DNA from: Cordia subcordata
Taxonomy: Eukaryota; Streptophyta; Magnoliopsida; Boraginales; Cordiaceae
Length of the DNA: 64,000 nucleotides
Assembly (NCBI GenBank): GCA_028554755.1
Contig: JAPTOF010000015.1
Location: 10,396,501 to 10,460,500 of the forward strand
Direction: 5' to 3'
In this document: positions 1 through 12,842 of the stretch, piece after piece
How positions within the stretch are numbered: position 1 is the first letter of the stretch
Layout of the letters: each line of letters starts with the position of its first letter
Position numbers and translations under genes: made by a program
Notes under the pieces: model-generated
Seen by the model: only the letters and a program-made list of their open reading frames with translations
Told to the model about the DNA's origin: nothing
The model's database searches: none

Positions 1-2098
1 GATCTAATGTTAGAGCCATACATGTTTAAAATTAAGAGGCACAAATTGCCGGATATTCAACCAAGCACAGACAATAGAGTGAAAAAGGTCATGTACTATA
101 TCATGGGGTAATGAATGCACAATGTACCCCTTTTCAAGATCCCGCCCTGAACTATCAATCGAGAACGTGTGCATAAGTAAGAAAGGTGTGCGTACAAACA
201 TGAAAGAACATGCCCCACTGGTTCTCTAAGTAACCACCCCATGACTTTCTTTTCATAATCAAGGGCTAAAAATACACCATCCTCATGGGTCAAAGATAAG
301 CCAAATGCATGCAACATGGGAACTGCGCTTTCTAACCCTAGATGAAAGTGTTCTAAACTAGAAGGCACAAACGTGAGTTTCAAAGAGGAAGACTCAACAG
401 AATAGGAAAGGGGAGTGGGAACGACTCTCAGAGAAGAAAGGGCAAAGGTAAGGGATGATGAAGTACTATACTCGTCTTTTCCATAAGATATAACATGGTC
501 AATCATAAGTCATTCTAACTTCTCACGAAGGGTGGATTCGATCTTAATAGGCTCTATTTCCATCAATGAATCATCAAACATCCAAAGAGACCCATAGATC
601 ATTCTTACAAGCATGCCAATTTCTTTCTTATGTGTCTTCTTAGAGCTTCCATTTTTCTGAACACAATGATTCTTAACTCCAAGAGACTTATCATCTAAAA
701 CTCTTAAATTGATGTCTTGTTTCCCCAATAAATGACTCTAAACCTTTACTCGCTAAAGTCTCATCAAATCCATCTATACATTCATTACTAGTGGGTGTCA
801 TCTCATCATCTTACTTCTCACAAGGGGTGATCACATATAAAGGGGAGACTTGAAGGATTTCAGGTTATGTATGCATGAATGTTCGAGGGAGGTATATGCC
901 CTAGACTTTCTAAATAAGGACTTGAAATGCAAATGAGTGCTATGATCATGAAGCTCAACATCCATGTGTGTAGGAAGTATAGGACAAGAAGAAAAGGAAG
1001 GCTCACATGACTCAATGGAAGGTGTTGAAAGCTTAGGAGGATAAGGTACTATTTCCTCTAAAACATATCCATAGGAGTCATCAAGAACTATATTGTCATC
1101 AAGCTCATCCTCATCCTCACTACATGATGATATCTATTCATCAACCTCTCTCTCTAGTTTTCTTTTCAATGCATCATCATTTTCACCCCTAGTCACCTCA
1201 ATGATAGGTTTCATCTCTATCCCTTCAACTCACTCTAAGGGTATCTCAAAATTCTTGCTAATGAGTTGCACACTTTAAACCATTCTTTTCAAGTGCTCAC
1301 CCAGAGATTTGGTGTCTCATTTCAAACTCTTTAGTTCTTCTTGATTAGATCGGAGGAGTGATTGTGATTGCTTAAGCATTTGATCTAATTGCTTTGAGAA
1401 TGTAGACATAACAAAAGAGGGTTCAACCGAGCAAAAATGGGAAACATCTTGATTGGGATCACAATAAGTGCAACCATTGTAATACTTGGAGAAAGGGTGG
1501 GTAGGACACGATAGTATGGAAGATGGATTTTCAAAGCAATGAGATAGAAATATGAAGAGTCATTTTGACCCCAATATGAAAATGCATGATGTTGCTCCCT
1601 AGAATCATGATGATAAGATGAGAATGCACGAATGAGCATATGATTGCTAGGGGCATAGGGCATAGCATGCAATCAAGGATAAGGTTGGAAGATAAAGCAA
1701 GTGTTGGAATCATGAGCATGGCTTCCACATAGATTGCAATAACAAGAATATGCATCCCTATAGTCATGATTACTAAATGAAGATGCATGAAATGATGTAT
1801 GACTATAGGGGTGGGGAATTTTCATAGGGACAGAAAACTGTTGGATGCATAAAACTTCTACACAAGTGATACGCATACGGAACACATTTGGGTGGTGGGG
1901 AAGAGGATACAAGTGACCACCATGATGCATTAGGATCATTCATGATTAATTGACACAAGTAAACCTTTTCACAATGCTCAACAAATTTTTTTTTTCATAT
2001 TTTTCTTTTATTATTCAAACAAAGAAAATATGAAAAGATAAAACAACATGTAACAAGCTAAGACACATAAAAACAAAGAAACCAAACAACCATTACCT
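1..2098 (-). mobile_element. Internal region of a minus-strand LTR retrotransposon, Gag-like, decayed
   Basis: Read on the minus strand, this follows directly from the primer binding site at 2099-2115, so it is the internal domain of an element whose 5' LTR lies to its right. The reading frames at 1673-1939, 1385-1672, 510-728 and 96-506 look like parts of one decayed protein in several frames. Around 1390-1270 the minus strand gives a Lys/Gln/Leu-rich stretch (QLDQMLKQSQSLLRSNQEEL) with coiled-coil character. Further along is an acidic, Ser-rich part. I see no protease, RT or integrase motif before the window edge, so it is either the gag end of an autonomous element or a non-autonomous one. 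The function of the 96-728 frames is not recognised. Confidence 0.7.
1673..1939 (-). pseudogene. Gag fragment with CCHC zinc knuckle
   Basis: This 88-residue minus-strand frame carries CNLCGSHAHDSNTC at residues 68-81. That is an exact CX2CX4HX4C zinc knuckle as found in retroviral and LTR-element nucleocapsid proteins, where it binds RNA during packaging. The frame is His- and Pro-rich and short, and it lies only about 160 nt inside the primer binding site, so the usual N-terminal capsid part of Gag is missing or unrecognisable. The downstream frame 1385-1672 continues the same type of sequence. I consider it a decayed or internally deleted gag. Confidence 0.6.
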
Positions 2099-2115
2099 CC
2101 CCAGCAACGACGCCA
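2099..2115 (-). other. Primer binding site, tRNA-Asp type
   Basis: The plus strand reads CCCCAGCAACGACGCCA. The 3' end of plant tRNA-Asp is, from general knowledge, CCCCGGCAACGGCGCCA, so 15 of 17 positions match. Athila-like and related gypsy elements use this primer site. It fixes the element as minus strand, with its LTR starting a few bases to the right. Confidence 0.8.
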
Positions 2116-2121
2116 AGAACT

Positions 2122-3320
2122 TGATCGTTATCTCATGACGCAATCCTAAATAGTCCACAAGCGCACAGGTCGCATGTAACACAGTATGTATGAGTGCAGG
2201 GTCAAATCCATGGGAAAGCCTAATGTGTATAATGTCTTAAGCTAATGATAAAGAAATAAAATATGAGTGTGTGTATGACGAGGGGAATTAAGCAATCTAA
2301 GGGAGTCAAACATTAAAAATGGGGGACTAGGGTGATTATGTCTTGCCTATGGGTGATTACAACTTCTTGTCAGGGAGATTATACAAGTGCTCTAATCTAG
2401 ACCTCTAATTAGCCTTCTAATTAGTACCCTAAGCCTTAGTGCAGGTCCGTCCCTCGATGGCAATGCCTAGTAGTACGACGTGGTCTTTATGACTTAGGAA
2501 TTAGTGCTAACTAATAAGGTTCTAGGTGATTTAGATCAATCTAACCTTAGCACTTAATCTTTTAATTAGTTCCCTAATCTAACCCTAGGACTTGATGCGA
2601 GTTCGTCCCTAGGCTTTACCCCACTTAGAGCTATGGCGTGATCCTTATGAATCTAGGGTGTTAGGGTGGACTAACTAGCTATCCTAAGTGAACTAAGATC
2701 AACTAAACCTATCCAGACACCTATTGGCTGGATTTAAAGCCAAATGGGACTCAACCTAGGCTAGTTACTAGTTGTGTACCATTGGTCGCATCACAATAGC
2801 GGAAATTGACATTAAAGCGCAAAGAAAACACATCTAGTGCATGGCATTCGAGAATACACCAATATATTCTACTACTAAACACGTAGACATGGTTATATTA
2901 TACCAATTTAAGCAATAGCACCCGACATGTATGCAATAGAAGCTATTTATGCTATGAAGTATGCAAACACACACATAGACATGTATATAAGCATACCCAC
3001 TTCATGTAATCACCACACGAACATATAGACATGCTAGCATAATGATTTAGAAATGGTTAATAGTAAAATAGACTTCAATATGCATATGCTACATCATTGA
3101 GGCATTTCAATAAACACATAGATATGTATGTAAAATAGCCTTTGAAACCCCATGCACAAAGCATATATATATATATAAATCCATCAAGTTCCTATTAATA
3201 AAAAGTAGTAAACATCCATAATACAACAGTAAATCACCCTTGATAGCTCTAATCAAACATACATTAACTTAGAATAAAAGAAAGACAAATAAGCTACCCT
3301 TTTAGTAACACATGCATGCA
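2122..3320 (-). repeat. 5' LTR (truncated at its outer end)
   Basis: The LTR starts TGATCG just after the primer site. It contains the family's landmarks: a 'gcgcacagg...gtgcagggtcaaatcc' block near the start, the hairpin ttggctggatttaaagccaa at 2724-2743, and 'acacatagacatg' repeats. The same landmarks occur in the two solo LTRs at 15160-16848 and 20747-22344, which shows they belong to one family. The outer end (TG...CA partner and target duplication) is not found. Similarity fades near 3.3 kb, so the LTR appears truncated. Confidence 0.7.
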
Positions 3321-4041
3321 TTTATAGTTATCTCAAATTGCTCTAAACTGAGAATAGGCATCTAACTGAATTTTAATGTTTTCATGGTCAACCAAGGAAA
3401 ATAAGGAAAATCAGCCTTATTTGTTGTCTTATAACTCGTTAATTATATATGTAATCTAAGAAATACTTGGCTCCAGTTTGGATGCATAAAGACCCTATTT
3501 TTTTAATCTCAATCTAGGTAAGTTCTATTACTTAAATCCTAAAAAGTATATGATGATGATGATGATGATGATGGACCTAATTAAGCTACATATATTCTAT
3601 CTTGCTAATTAGTTGGTGAACTGCTTACCACTATGAGTCTGTGTAATATATACTGTTGTAGTTATTTGTAATTCTATTTTTAGATTATGGCTGGATAAGC
3701 CTTGTAGAATATTGAGATTTTATTCGTAGTTAAGAATATCAAAAAAATAATTTATTGAAAATTAATTAGCTCTTGCAATTTCTAAATTTAAAAATCTCTG
3801 CTTTATTTTGAAAGAAATGACAATGCATGTTATTGTGAAATGATGAATAAATTAAATGGTGTAGAGATAATAGATGTGTGAGCTTGCTAATTAAATCCTG
3901 TCATTGAGTGATAAGTAAAGAAATGTAGTCATGATTTAGTACTAAACATTTAATGAGATTCCAGGTTGATATTTGCAATATTATTACATTTTTGACATGT
4001 CATATCATTTAATTGATTTTCTTTTTATGATTCTTGATTCT
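3320..4041. other. Non-coding gap, no gene seen
   Basis: AT-rich sequence with a (GAT)n microsatellite at 3551-3573. No reading frame, domain or terminal repeat was recognised. Confidence 0.6.
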
Positions 4042-5289
4042 TGATGTAACTTAGTTGGATGAAAAATTAAGCGCAAACACAAACCAAGTTTTAACTCACA
4101 AGTATATAGATCGGAATTAGTATAGTGTGTGAAAATGTGGGATCATATCAAATGGATCAAAAAGCTAGTGTGTGAAATTTTAGCTCAAATGGATAAAAGA
4201 GAGCTTGAAATCAAAAGTGCATGAAACTAAATCGAACTAAAGGTAACCCTAATCTAAACATAGCCTAACTCAGAAGGCATGCAATAGGGGTTTGATAATG
4301 GGGAATGACTTAAGGTTGGATTAGATTCTAGAATTGGGTCGTGATCATGACACCAATTCGGGAATTCGATGTGTGCACAAGTACTCTTAGGCCCTGACCC
4401 CATGCCTAGCCATATTATCCTAGTTGATTGTGCATCTCTACCTCTTATCTGGCCTAATTAGAGTATAGTTGTGTTTGGTCAACCTAGGGTTTAAGCTAAT
4501 ACACTTGGCCCTCGATCTGGTCTTTAACTAATTACTATTCTAGTTACTATTCTAGCCATTAATTTTGTTTCAAACTCTAAGGTTGGAATAAGTAATTTAG
4601 GTATAATTAAGTGAAGCCTAATTCGATTAAAGCAATCACTTGACTAAATCTTTGGCATTAACGATGTTTTGCGCTAAACTAAGGATGGTTAGTCTTAATT
4701 GGTGCAAAAACATGCATACATGACGTGAAAAGATGCTTAAATCATACACACAGACATGTAAAATAAAATCCATAAGCAATTAAAGAACAAATCATGTATT
4801 TAAACGCTCAAAATCCACAAATAACACCACAAATCAAAATATCCAAATCAAAGAATCTAAATCCAAACCCTAAGTTTTAATTTCTAACTCAAAATGTTCA
4901 AATTAGATTCAAAACTGAAATTAAACCATAAAAATTCAACAATAAATCTTTAAAACTCAAATTACAAGCTAGAAATCTTCCCATTTACTTTTAAGCTCAA
5001 TTCCCACTTTTTTTTCTCCAAGTTCTTGCTCAAAAAATGCTTACAAAGTGCTCTAAATTTTCCACAAAAATAGCCCAAAATTCTGAAATAAAGTTAAAAA
5101 GAAAGTTAGTCAAAAGAAAATTAAAAAAAAAAAGAATAAAAATATTATTTTTTTAATGCTTTTCTTCTAACTCGATGGAGCTTTTTCTGCTTCTTATTTC
5201 CTGATATGCTCCACCCTCTACTTCTTTTTTTTTTTTGTTTCTACTTCTATATATAAAAGTGGCACGTGTGTGTTTACTTGTATGCGGAG
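4042..5289 (-). repeat. Diverged LTR-like segment, interrupted by the MULE at 5299
   Basis: It begins TGATGTAAC and shows the order of short landmarks seen in the nearby LTR family: a 'caagtatatagatcgg' block, 'cacacagacatg', and a polypurine/polypyrimidine 3' part. It is more diverged than the copies at 2122 and 20747, and no far end could be paired with it. The MULE left target duplication starts at 5290, so the MULE landed in or beside this repeat. Confidence 0.45.
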
Positions 5290-5298
5290 TCTTAGCCA
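5290..5298. repeat. Target-site duplication of the MULE, left copy
   Basis: TCTTAGCCA occurs here and again, in direct orientation, at 13514-13522, immediately outside the two inverted repeats. Nine-base duplications are typical of Mutator-like elements. Confidence 0.85.
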
Positions 5299-5390
5299 AA
5301 TTTTTTTTAACCCAATTTTTAATATCCCATGCAAAATTGACCCTATTTGGGATAGGATTTCAAATATAACCCAATCTCACTTCCAAAATG
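5299..5390 (+). repeat. MULE terminal inverted repeat, left
   Basis: Pairs with the reverse complement of 13420-13513 with few mismatches and small gaps. Beyond the repeat (5400-5680) the left arm holds further short copies of a degenerate motif resembling CACTCCCAAAATG, for example near 5430, 5480 and 5660. Confidence 0.85.
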
Positions 5391-5805
5391 CTTTTGTCTT
5401 GCTCTAGGAAAGCAGGTCACGTTCCCAAAATGAGACTACATTCCAGGAATTCAGCTGCTTTCCTAGAATATGACTCACATCCCAAGCATGCATCTCTAGT
5501 TTTTTCCAACTTTTCTAGACATTCCCTAGCCGATGTGATGGTGATACAGATAATTTATTCTTAGCAGCACATTTTAGGAATGCATTTGAAGCGAATGAAA
5601 TATATTCTCAACCATCGGTCATGCTCGGGTCTTTCACGTCACGCAAAAGTTTAGAAGTCTCACTCCCAGAATGCGTTTTCTACCTATATAAACCCTAACC
5701 CCTTCCTCCACTAGCTCATTCAACACTTAACTCATCCCATAACCTTTCACTCTAAGTTTCTAACAAATTCCTTCCACGTCTTATGTTTCTAAAGCACGTA
5801 AAAGA

Positions 5806-8460
5806 ATGAATTCAACTAAAGTTACTGTTCTTTTATACTACGGTGATCAAAAAATTATAACCGATTATGGTCTTGACTACAAGAGTCCAAATATACCACA
5901 AAAAATCAAAATTCTTCTCGATGCAACTTATGATCAATTTGTTTTTCGTGTAATTAGAAAGCTCGGTTTGCGTCCAGCCATTGATAGAGTTAACTTATGT
6001 TAGTGTGACCCTATATGAGATGCTACATTACAACAGATTTATTATTACCCAAGTGCAATACCGATGATGAAGATATGTAGGACATGTATGGCACCATTCA
6101 CTGTGATTGGAACCGTTGTGTTGCGCACGTAATAGTAGATGTACAAAATGACGACGTGTATGTGCCGCAGCCAATGGCTGACGTCCCGTACCAGTCCAAC
6201 ATGCTGGACCTAAACACAGCACCATTGTATAACGAAGATGAATAAATCAATATTGCAACAACAATTGCGTAGTTTGCCACTTTTTCCCTTTTCCCGCAAC
6301 CACAGTCCACTTTTGAAGTCAGAGGATCCTCTCATCGTGGTGGTGGCATGGAGAAGAGATATGATGTCATAGCATATATGATTTTGTCTGAAGCAGACAA
6401 AAAAAAATGAGGACGGTGAGTTGAACTATCAAGAAGATGTAGTCTTAGAAGCAAGCTTGAACTACCGAATTAAGAACGATGTTGAAGAACCGGATACAGA
6501 TGCAGAGCCGAAGGTAGAAAAGGAGGAACCAATGGGGTTCCATACTATCAAGACTGAATTCTACATGACAAGCAGGTATAAGGCAACCGACCACTGATAT
6601 AGGACCCCGATCGGATGGATCTAGCCAAACAAATGGTGTTCCCATCAAAAGTGGATGCGATAAAGGTTGTTTAACAAAACACGATAAAGATACAAAAGGA
6701 ATATAGGGTTTAAAAGACAAGTAGGACCCTGTAGAAGGTATGATGTAGGGAACCGCACAGTGGAAGAGTAGTATGCCCATGGTTTGTACGTGTCATATAG
6801 AGAGCAACACATAAATAGTGGGAAATCAGACAGTATGAAGCCACACATATTTGTGTTCGGGAACACAGATCTGACTTCGGGTTTAGTTGGATAATTAGTA
6901 AGGCATTTCACAGCTAAGAAGGTTGATTACGAGGTTGGGCTTGTCCAAGCTCACATGAAGGAGAAGCTTAACGCAAATACCCGTTACAGGAAAGCTTGGA
7001 ATGGCCGGAATTAAGCAATTGAACTAGTTTATGGCAACTGGGACAAGTCATACCAAATGCTTCCATAGTTTCTTGATGTTGTGATGGACAAGAATCCAGG
7101 TAGTGTTGAGAGATATAAGTTCGACAAAGATTCAACGCAAGGTGAAAGAATTGTTGACATGGTGTATTGGGCACTCAGTCCATGTATCACGACGTGGAGT
7201 TATTGTAAACCCTTGGTTTCTCTTGACGGTACACATTTGTGAGGAAAGTACAAGGGTCATCTCTTAGTTGCATTAACCACTGATGCCAACTGCCAAGTAT
7301 TGCCGTTGGCATTTGCAGCTATGGATGTAGGGACAACGCACATTTGGTCATGGTTCTTATAGCAGTTGAGCGAGAACATTTTTACTGACATACCCCAAGT
7401 ACGCATCATATCCGATCGGCATGTAGGCATCGCCTCTACAATCAAATGGGTTACACGTGACAGCCAACTTGAAATAAAACATTGCATTTGCTTGAGACAT
7501 CTCAAAAGCAATGTGATGAGAGATGACAGAGTCAATTCATTAAAGACATGTGTTGAATAGCTGGCCGAGAATGTCAAGCACACAAACACAAAGTTGCCAT
7601 AAACATGATCCTTGTTGTCGACCCTAATCAATATGGTGTTGGCCGACAAGTACACAAGTTCTTATCAATATCCCTGCCGAGACACGAACCATAAGCACTG
7701 ATGAGGGCTACAAATGGGATGTGATGACCATAAATAATGTCGAATGCTTCAACAGTGTCCTCGTCGGTGCCAGGGGGTTACCTGTCACGGCCCTTGTAAC
7801 TAACACTTTTATGAAGATAAAAGGTTACTTTCATGATTGGTTGGCCCATACCGTGCACTTGGAAAGTGAGGGCCGTCATCTCCCTCCTAATGTGAAGGAA
7901 TTGTTTGAGAAGTAGGAGACCTCGTCACATCGCCATCATGTATTTAGTTTCAGAGAGGATGGAAGATACTAGGTCGGTCAGTCACCAATGCGATGGAATG
8001 AGAATCTGCCGTACCAGGTAGTCCACTGGGAAGAAAGTATGTGTACTTGCGGTATGTGGATTGCATATCATTTTCCATGCTCATATGCACAAACTGTAGC
8101 TCGATTTAGAGAGTTTAATGTGGAGAACATGATACCTCAAGTTGACAGTGAAAGCGTGCAAAGATACCTACTGGAGGACATTCAAGCCCCCTGGACACCA
8201 ATTTTATTGGCCTCCAGCACTTACATGGACATTACATTCGAACCCTTGTCGTGTTCGCTAGAGAAGAGGACGAGCTAAAGGACAGCGCATCCCAAACGAG
8301 ATGGGTCACTTCGACTGCCATGGATGACGAAGGTGTACAGGATGTGGTCAACTGGACCACATTGCTTCAACTTGCCCTAACAATCAAAATGCGTAATCTG
8401 AGAACATTTTTATGTGTACTAGCTGTAATCTTGTTTTGTTTACTTAGTGTAATGTTGTAA
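5806..8460 (+). pseudogene. mudrA-type MULE transposase, decayed
   Basis: The relic reads from an ATG at 5806 (65 codons open) through several frames to 8460. The catalytic region is clear at 7200-7560. It contains SLDGTH near 7220, with the first Asp of the MULE DDE triad, then LLVALTTDANCQVLPLAFA, and IISDRHVG near 7410 with the second Asp. The C-terminal SWIM zinc finger is at about 8040-8085 (CTCGMWIAYHFPCSYA). SWIM is normally CxC...CxH, but here the final His position is Tyr. In-frame stops occur at 6001, between the catalytic motifs (7363) and after 7557, with frameshifts near 7690. It would have cut and joined the element's own ends in the nucleus. Confidence 0.85.
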
Positions 8461-8654
8461 TGTCATTATGTAATATGTACTAGTTACAATGTGTATTAGT
8501 TATAATCTTGTTCTATATACTTTGTTGTAATCAATCTTGTAATGTCTACTTCAACTAAAAGGAATAAGTGCATAACGTCCAATTGGAAACATTAAGTACT
8601 TAATGATTTAATAAAATCATGTGTGGATCATAAATAACTACATAAACGAAAAAA

Positions 8655-10169
8655 TGTTGGAATAGTGTCCTAAAGTCAGTCATCTATTGTATTTCTAAAA
8701 TTGTTTACATATGAATTATCTTAATAATATTTGGCCATTACATCATATCACACTATCTTCTCTTATTTTGATCATGATGTAGTTCCTTTGAACAACTATA
8801 TGGGATCATGTGAATGAGACTTGGTTCTGAATGTTCTTAAATCTGTTCATAACCAAATGATGGAATTGGTACTAGGACGTCAATTCCTTCGAGTAGAGAT
8901 TATTGTTTGTCATATGGGTTGGTCGTCCTTATGATCAATGGGTGTTGGGACACTGGTGTGACACACAAGTATGGTGCAACGACACGCTTACTGAAAATGA
9001 CTCGCTTATAAGCATCCTATGGTACTTACTCTACTGTCAAAGGATTGTTTATGGGGTACATGGTTGTAGTATTCCCTTTGACCTGAGTTTGCCATAAAGG
9101 CTTACAAATTACTCCTCGTACTTTGGTTCCTAACTACTCGAATTTCCAATTTGGGGACGAAGGGTTACTGGGTGCGAGCAAGTGTCATGAAGTCAATGTG
9201 CAGGACAAGATGGGATTGACCCACTCCGGGTATTAGGAAAATGATGCTCCACCTAGTCCTAACTTATTAAGTCTTTGGCCAAAGCTCTTTGCATGATGTG
9301 TCACGGAGATGTGTTGTGATGAGTCATGACAAGATTAGGACTTAATATGAAATAACTAACTAGGGGTTTGATAGTTAACCATGCTCCTAGGGTTGTTTCA
9401 GAGCATCGAGGGTCATAGGGGATCTTCTATAGTGCCCAGGTTCATTGATAGTTGCCTTGCAATTTTTCATCTTATCCGGACGTTGGGAACCGTTGCTAAA
9501 CGGTGTCTCTGATTAGTACAAAGATTTTCCTTGTATTACCGGCTTAAGTTTGAACCTACTGAGTCATGCAAAAGGTCGAGAATTTTATTGATGGATTGAT
9601 CTATTATATTTAATTGAGAATAAAATATTCCATTATTTAATTGTGAATTAAATAAAAGAAGTAATAATTAATATGTTATTATATTTAATTGAGAATTAAA
9701 TATTTAATATTAATTATTAAAAGGTCAGCGATTTAATTTTAACAATTTTCTACTAGCAGAGAAAATGTGGCATGAGTTAAATCTTGGGCTAAATGGGTTA
9801 AGAATTAAATAATGGTTTAATTCTTAATTGGGTTTAAAAAGGTTTGAGCCCAATTGGGTTGGAGGAAATAAGCATGCGACTTGTAAAGGCCCAACTCCTT
9901 TTACTCTATAAAAGGTGAGGTATTGTAACGTATTTTTATTAGGGTTATCAATTTTCTACAGAGAAAAAAATATTCCTCCTCCCTTAAAAACCCTAGCCTC
10001 CATCAATATTTCTTGGCTGCGTAAAGGAGGAGATGAAGCTTCCGCAAGGCTACTCATCAATACTAGGCATTATTACTTGAGGTATTTTTCGCGTTCTTCT
10101 TAAAAATTTTTATTTTCAAGAGGTTGATCCTAGAAGAATTTGTTAAAAAAGTTTCGCATAATTCCTTCA
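8655..10169 (+). mobile_element. Solo LTR, Ty1/copia-type, inside the MULE
   Basis: It starts TGTTGGAATAG, and the reverse complement of its end reads TGAAGGAATTA, so the termini share the imperfect inverted repeat TGnnGGAAT. The flanks are AAAAA on the left and AAAAC on the right, a near-match five-base duplication. Near the 3' end it has a promoter-like 'ctctataaaaggtgagg' (about 9905-9921), followed by a leader with 'accctagcctcc', as expected of U3/R. No coding sequence or second LTR is present, hence solo. The plus orientation is inferred from the TATA-like box. It separates the two MULE genes. Confidence 0.65.
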
Positions 10170-12627
10170 AAAACATAACACAGTCTCATCAATACATAAT
10201 AAAAAAAAATAAAGTGCTACAAAGCTAAATACATCACCTAGGTCTGTAATGCTGAGTACCCTATCCCCTATTGGCGCGGTCAGGTAACTGATGTCTAATA
10301 GGGGATGGTGCGGCCCATTTCCTAGACGAACATGTTTGAGGGTACCGAGGCTACTGTACAGGAGATGGCTATGCTTGTGTAGCTGGTGTTTGGGACTGCA
10401 CCGGCTGGTGGTGCTGTTCACCATCACGATCGACCAACTGCTCGTGAACGAAGTCTCTGGACCCCATGTATCTAGCAGGAGATTACCTTGATGATTTGCT
10501 CTGTGTCTCCTCGTCATCCTCTTCATCATCTGGTTCGTCAATCACCGGCTTGGAGGACCCGGCACCATAGAGCTTACTGTGCCTACCGTCGCTGCTCTGA
10601 CCCATTTGTAGGCTGGAATAATCAATAGGGTTCAACCGATACATGGATCAGTTCTATGAGGGCTGCGTGAGTCGCGTAGGCACATGATGATGTAGCAATG
10701 GTACATTGGGGGTGAACGCCATATAATGTTGAGGAGCATTGGACGGTTGTGATGACTTACTGGGATAAACATGTTGCTCTTTATGCTACAAGAAATGCCT
10801 ATGTTGGGAACGATGCTCTCTACGCTACTGTAATGGCTGTGTTAGGGGCACATCAGGTAACTCCCATACAGCTATCTGCTTTATCAGGTGCTCGTGCTAT
10901 GTGTGTCACAGTGCACTCTCGCTATGTAGCTGCATAAGCTACGTGTGCATCGTCATAAGATCCATGGATTGTGCATCGCCACAAAGGTCCCCCTACATGT
11001 ATTAATGCAGTAAGTCACGGGATTGGTGGACTACATGCTATATTACTATCACCTAGATGAAGAAATAACACGTCATGATTAGTTTCATTTAATTTTTGAA
11101 TGTTTTTATAAAGAAAAAAAAAAGAACACAAGTAATGCTCATTAGAGAAGTGTCATCCTGTACAGATGCCACGTAACCATCCCTCTTATGACTTGTCCCT
11201 GCATGACCAACCTGCAATATAGTCACCCTCCAGTACCAAGTCATGTAATTCCAGAGTGTTGTTGTTGTCGGTGCATTCTCCAATTGTCCCTGAGTAACAC
11301 GCTGCTGCTAGTTCTCCCATAGATTTACTGTTTGTGTCATGGCCTTTCTTTTGAGCTTTTCCTTACCATCCCTGTGCTTCTTGTAATTAGGTGGATCATG
11401 AGGGATCTCTAATTGTAGTCTGAACTACCGCAACACACGATTGGGATGATGCCACTCAACAGTATGTCCAAATATCAATGAGACTTGGGCACGCCAAAAG
11501 TCATTGTGCTCCAAACAAAGCGATGGCAGACTGTCCAATACTCTCCTCAATGGCTTTATAAACTATAATCAAAACAAGAAAAGAAGAGTTACATGTTTAT
11601 TAATGTCATAATTAAAATATTTAATAAATAAAAAATAAGTTTTCTATACCTCACCAGGGCCCTGAAACAAAGGCTCAAGCTTGTGTCGCTATCGCTCTAG
11701 CCACTCTCGGGTCACCTATAGGAGTTGAAGCCTAAAAGCTGTTAATCTATCCCATACGAGAAATTGCAAGCAAGATAGACTTGTTATAATAAAGTTGACA
11801 CTTAGAAAATTTAAAGAATAAATACATGATGAAAACTAATACTTGGACCAGTGTCACGGCTCCTTATACATCCTTACGTTCACAGAAGGAGGCGCAGTCA
11901 AGTTGTTGGTAAAAGTATGCTAGCACAGTCGTGCCCTAGTTGAACTATTGGACCTAGTCAAAGTTTTGCAAACGGATCAACCAGGCCAAATTGCCCTTGT
12001 TAGTACTCGTGTTGGAAAATAGAAGGCAATTTATCATTAGAAAGATCCACAAATGTACCCGCTGTTGAGCCTGCTGCAGGGTAGGATTCTTTAGAGTACC
12101 CTGGTGATTAAACTTGTCCTACAGCTGGATGAAATTAATTGTGTTCCCAACAATGTCAATACGACTCGTACCTTCGTCCACGTCTGCGTCTGCATCCGCA
12201 TCTGCATCGGCATCAACCCCTATATAATCATGAATAAGATCAACCCAATCCTGCCTCAAGCGAACACCTATCTCAAGCGACGAAATAAGTGTACCAGTCA
12301 CGGTAAGACCCCAATAAACAACCACATCCTACAGGGTGATAGTGACCTCTTTTACGGGCAAACGAAAGGTGTGTGTCTTCGACCGCCGCCTCTCAATTAT
12401 AGCAGTAATAAGCCTGCGGTTAAGTTGATGGTAGCGGGATTTATAACAACCATAGAATCCCATTCCCACCAACTGTTACTGTACCAATGGGTGCTCTGGG
12501 TCCTTAAACAATCAAACCTATAGCATCTAATGCTACCCAAGTGATGTGGATCCTACAAATATTGGACCCGATAGTCCATGTAATGGTACAACAATGTCAT
12601 GTCTACTAAACTCAGTCGACTGTCCAT
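10170..12627 (-). pseudogene. Plant mobile domain (PMD) gene, PP7-long-form/MAIN-like, decayed
   Basis: The minus strand from an ATG at 12627 reads, after a stop and frame change, the PMD signature VTITL*DVVVYWGL around 12340-12300. The stop replaces the Gln of the usual TLQDV. This continues through an Asp-Ala repeat (12215-12180) and a block at about 12080-11850 with the family pattern (FNQGTTVLAYFYQQL, with the Gln as a stop here). Then come EWHHPNRVLRQFRLQLEIP near 11460-11400 and WNYMTWYWRVT near 11250-11220. The tail is low-complexity and acidic (EPDDEEDDEE near 10530). Introns are likely between about 11850-11760 and 11640-11570. PMD proteins are nuclear silencing-linked factors in plants, and mobile copies ride on transposons. 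Confidence 0.75.
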
Positions 12628-12780
12628 AATGAATCCTAAGATAAAAAATTTTCAATTATGACTAGTATTTGTTGTAAAATTAGTAGTAGTAGTAATAGCA
12701 AAAACAAACCCTAAACCATTAGTTACTAACTCCTCTAATTTTTTAAGAGAAACTAACAACAAATTATATAACATAAAACA

Positions 12781-12841
<61 letters not shown>
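12781..12841. repeat. (TAC)n(TAA)n microsatellite
   Basis: Sixty bases of pure trinucleotide repeat, ten TAC then ten TAA units, inside the right arm of the MULE. No coding frame runs through it. Confidence 0.95.

Positions 12842-12842
<1 letters not shown>

Noticed and set aside
2099..2115. tRNA-Asp gene
   Set aside because: Only the 3' 17 bases match and the position is right for a primer binding site. No cloverleaf around it.
12104..12523. 139-codon plus-strand ORF as a gene
   Set aside because: It is the opposite strand of the PMD relic and lacks any domain.
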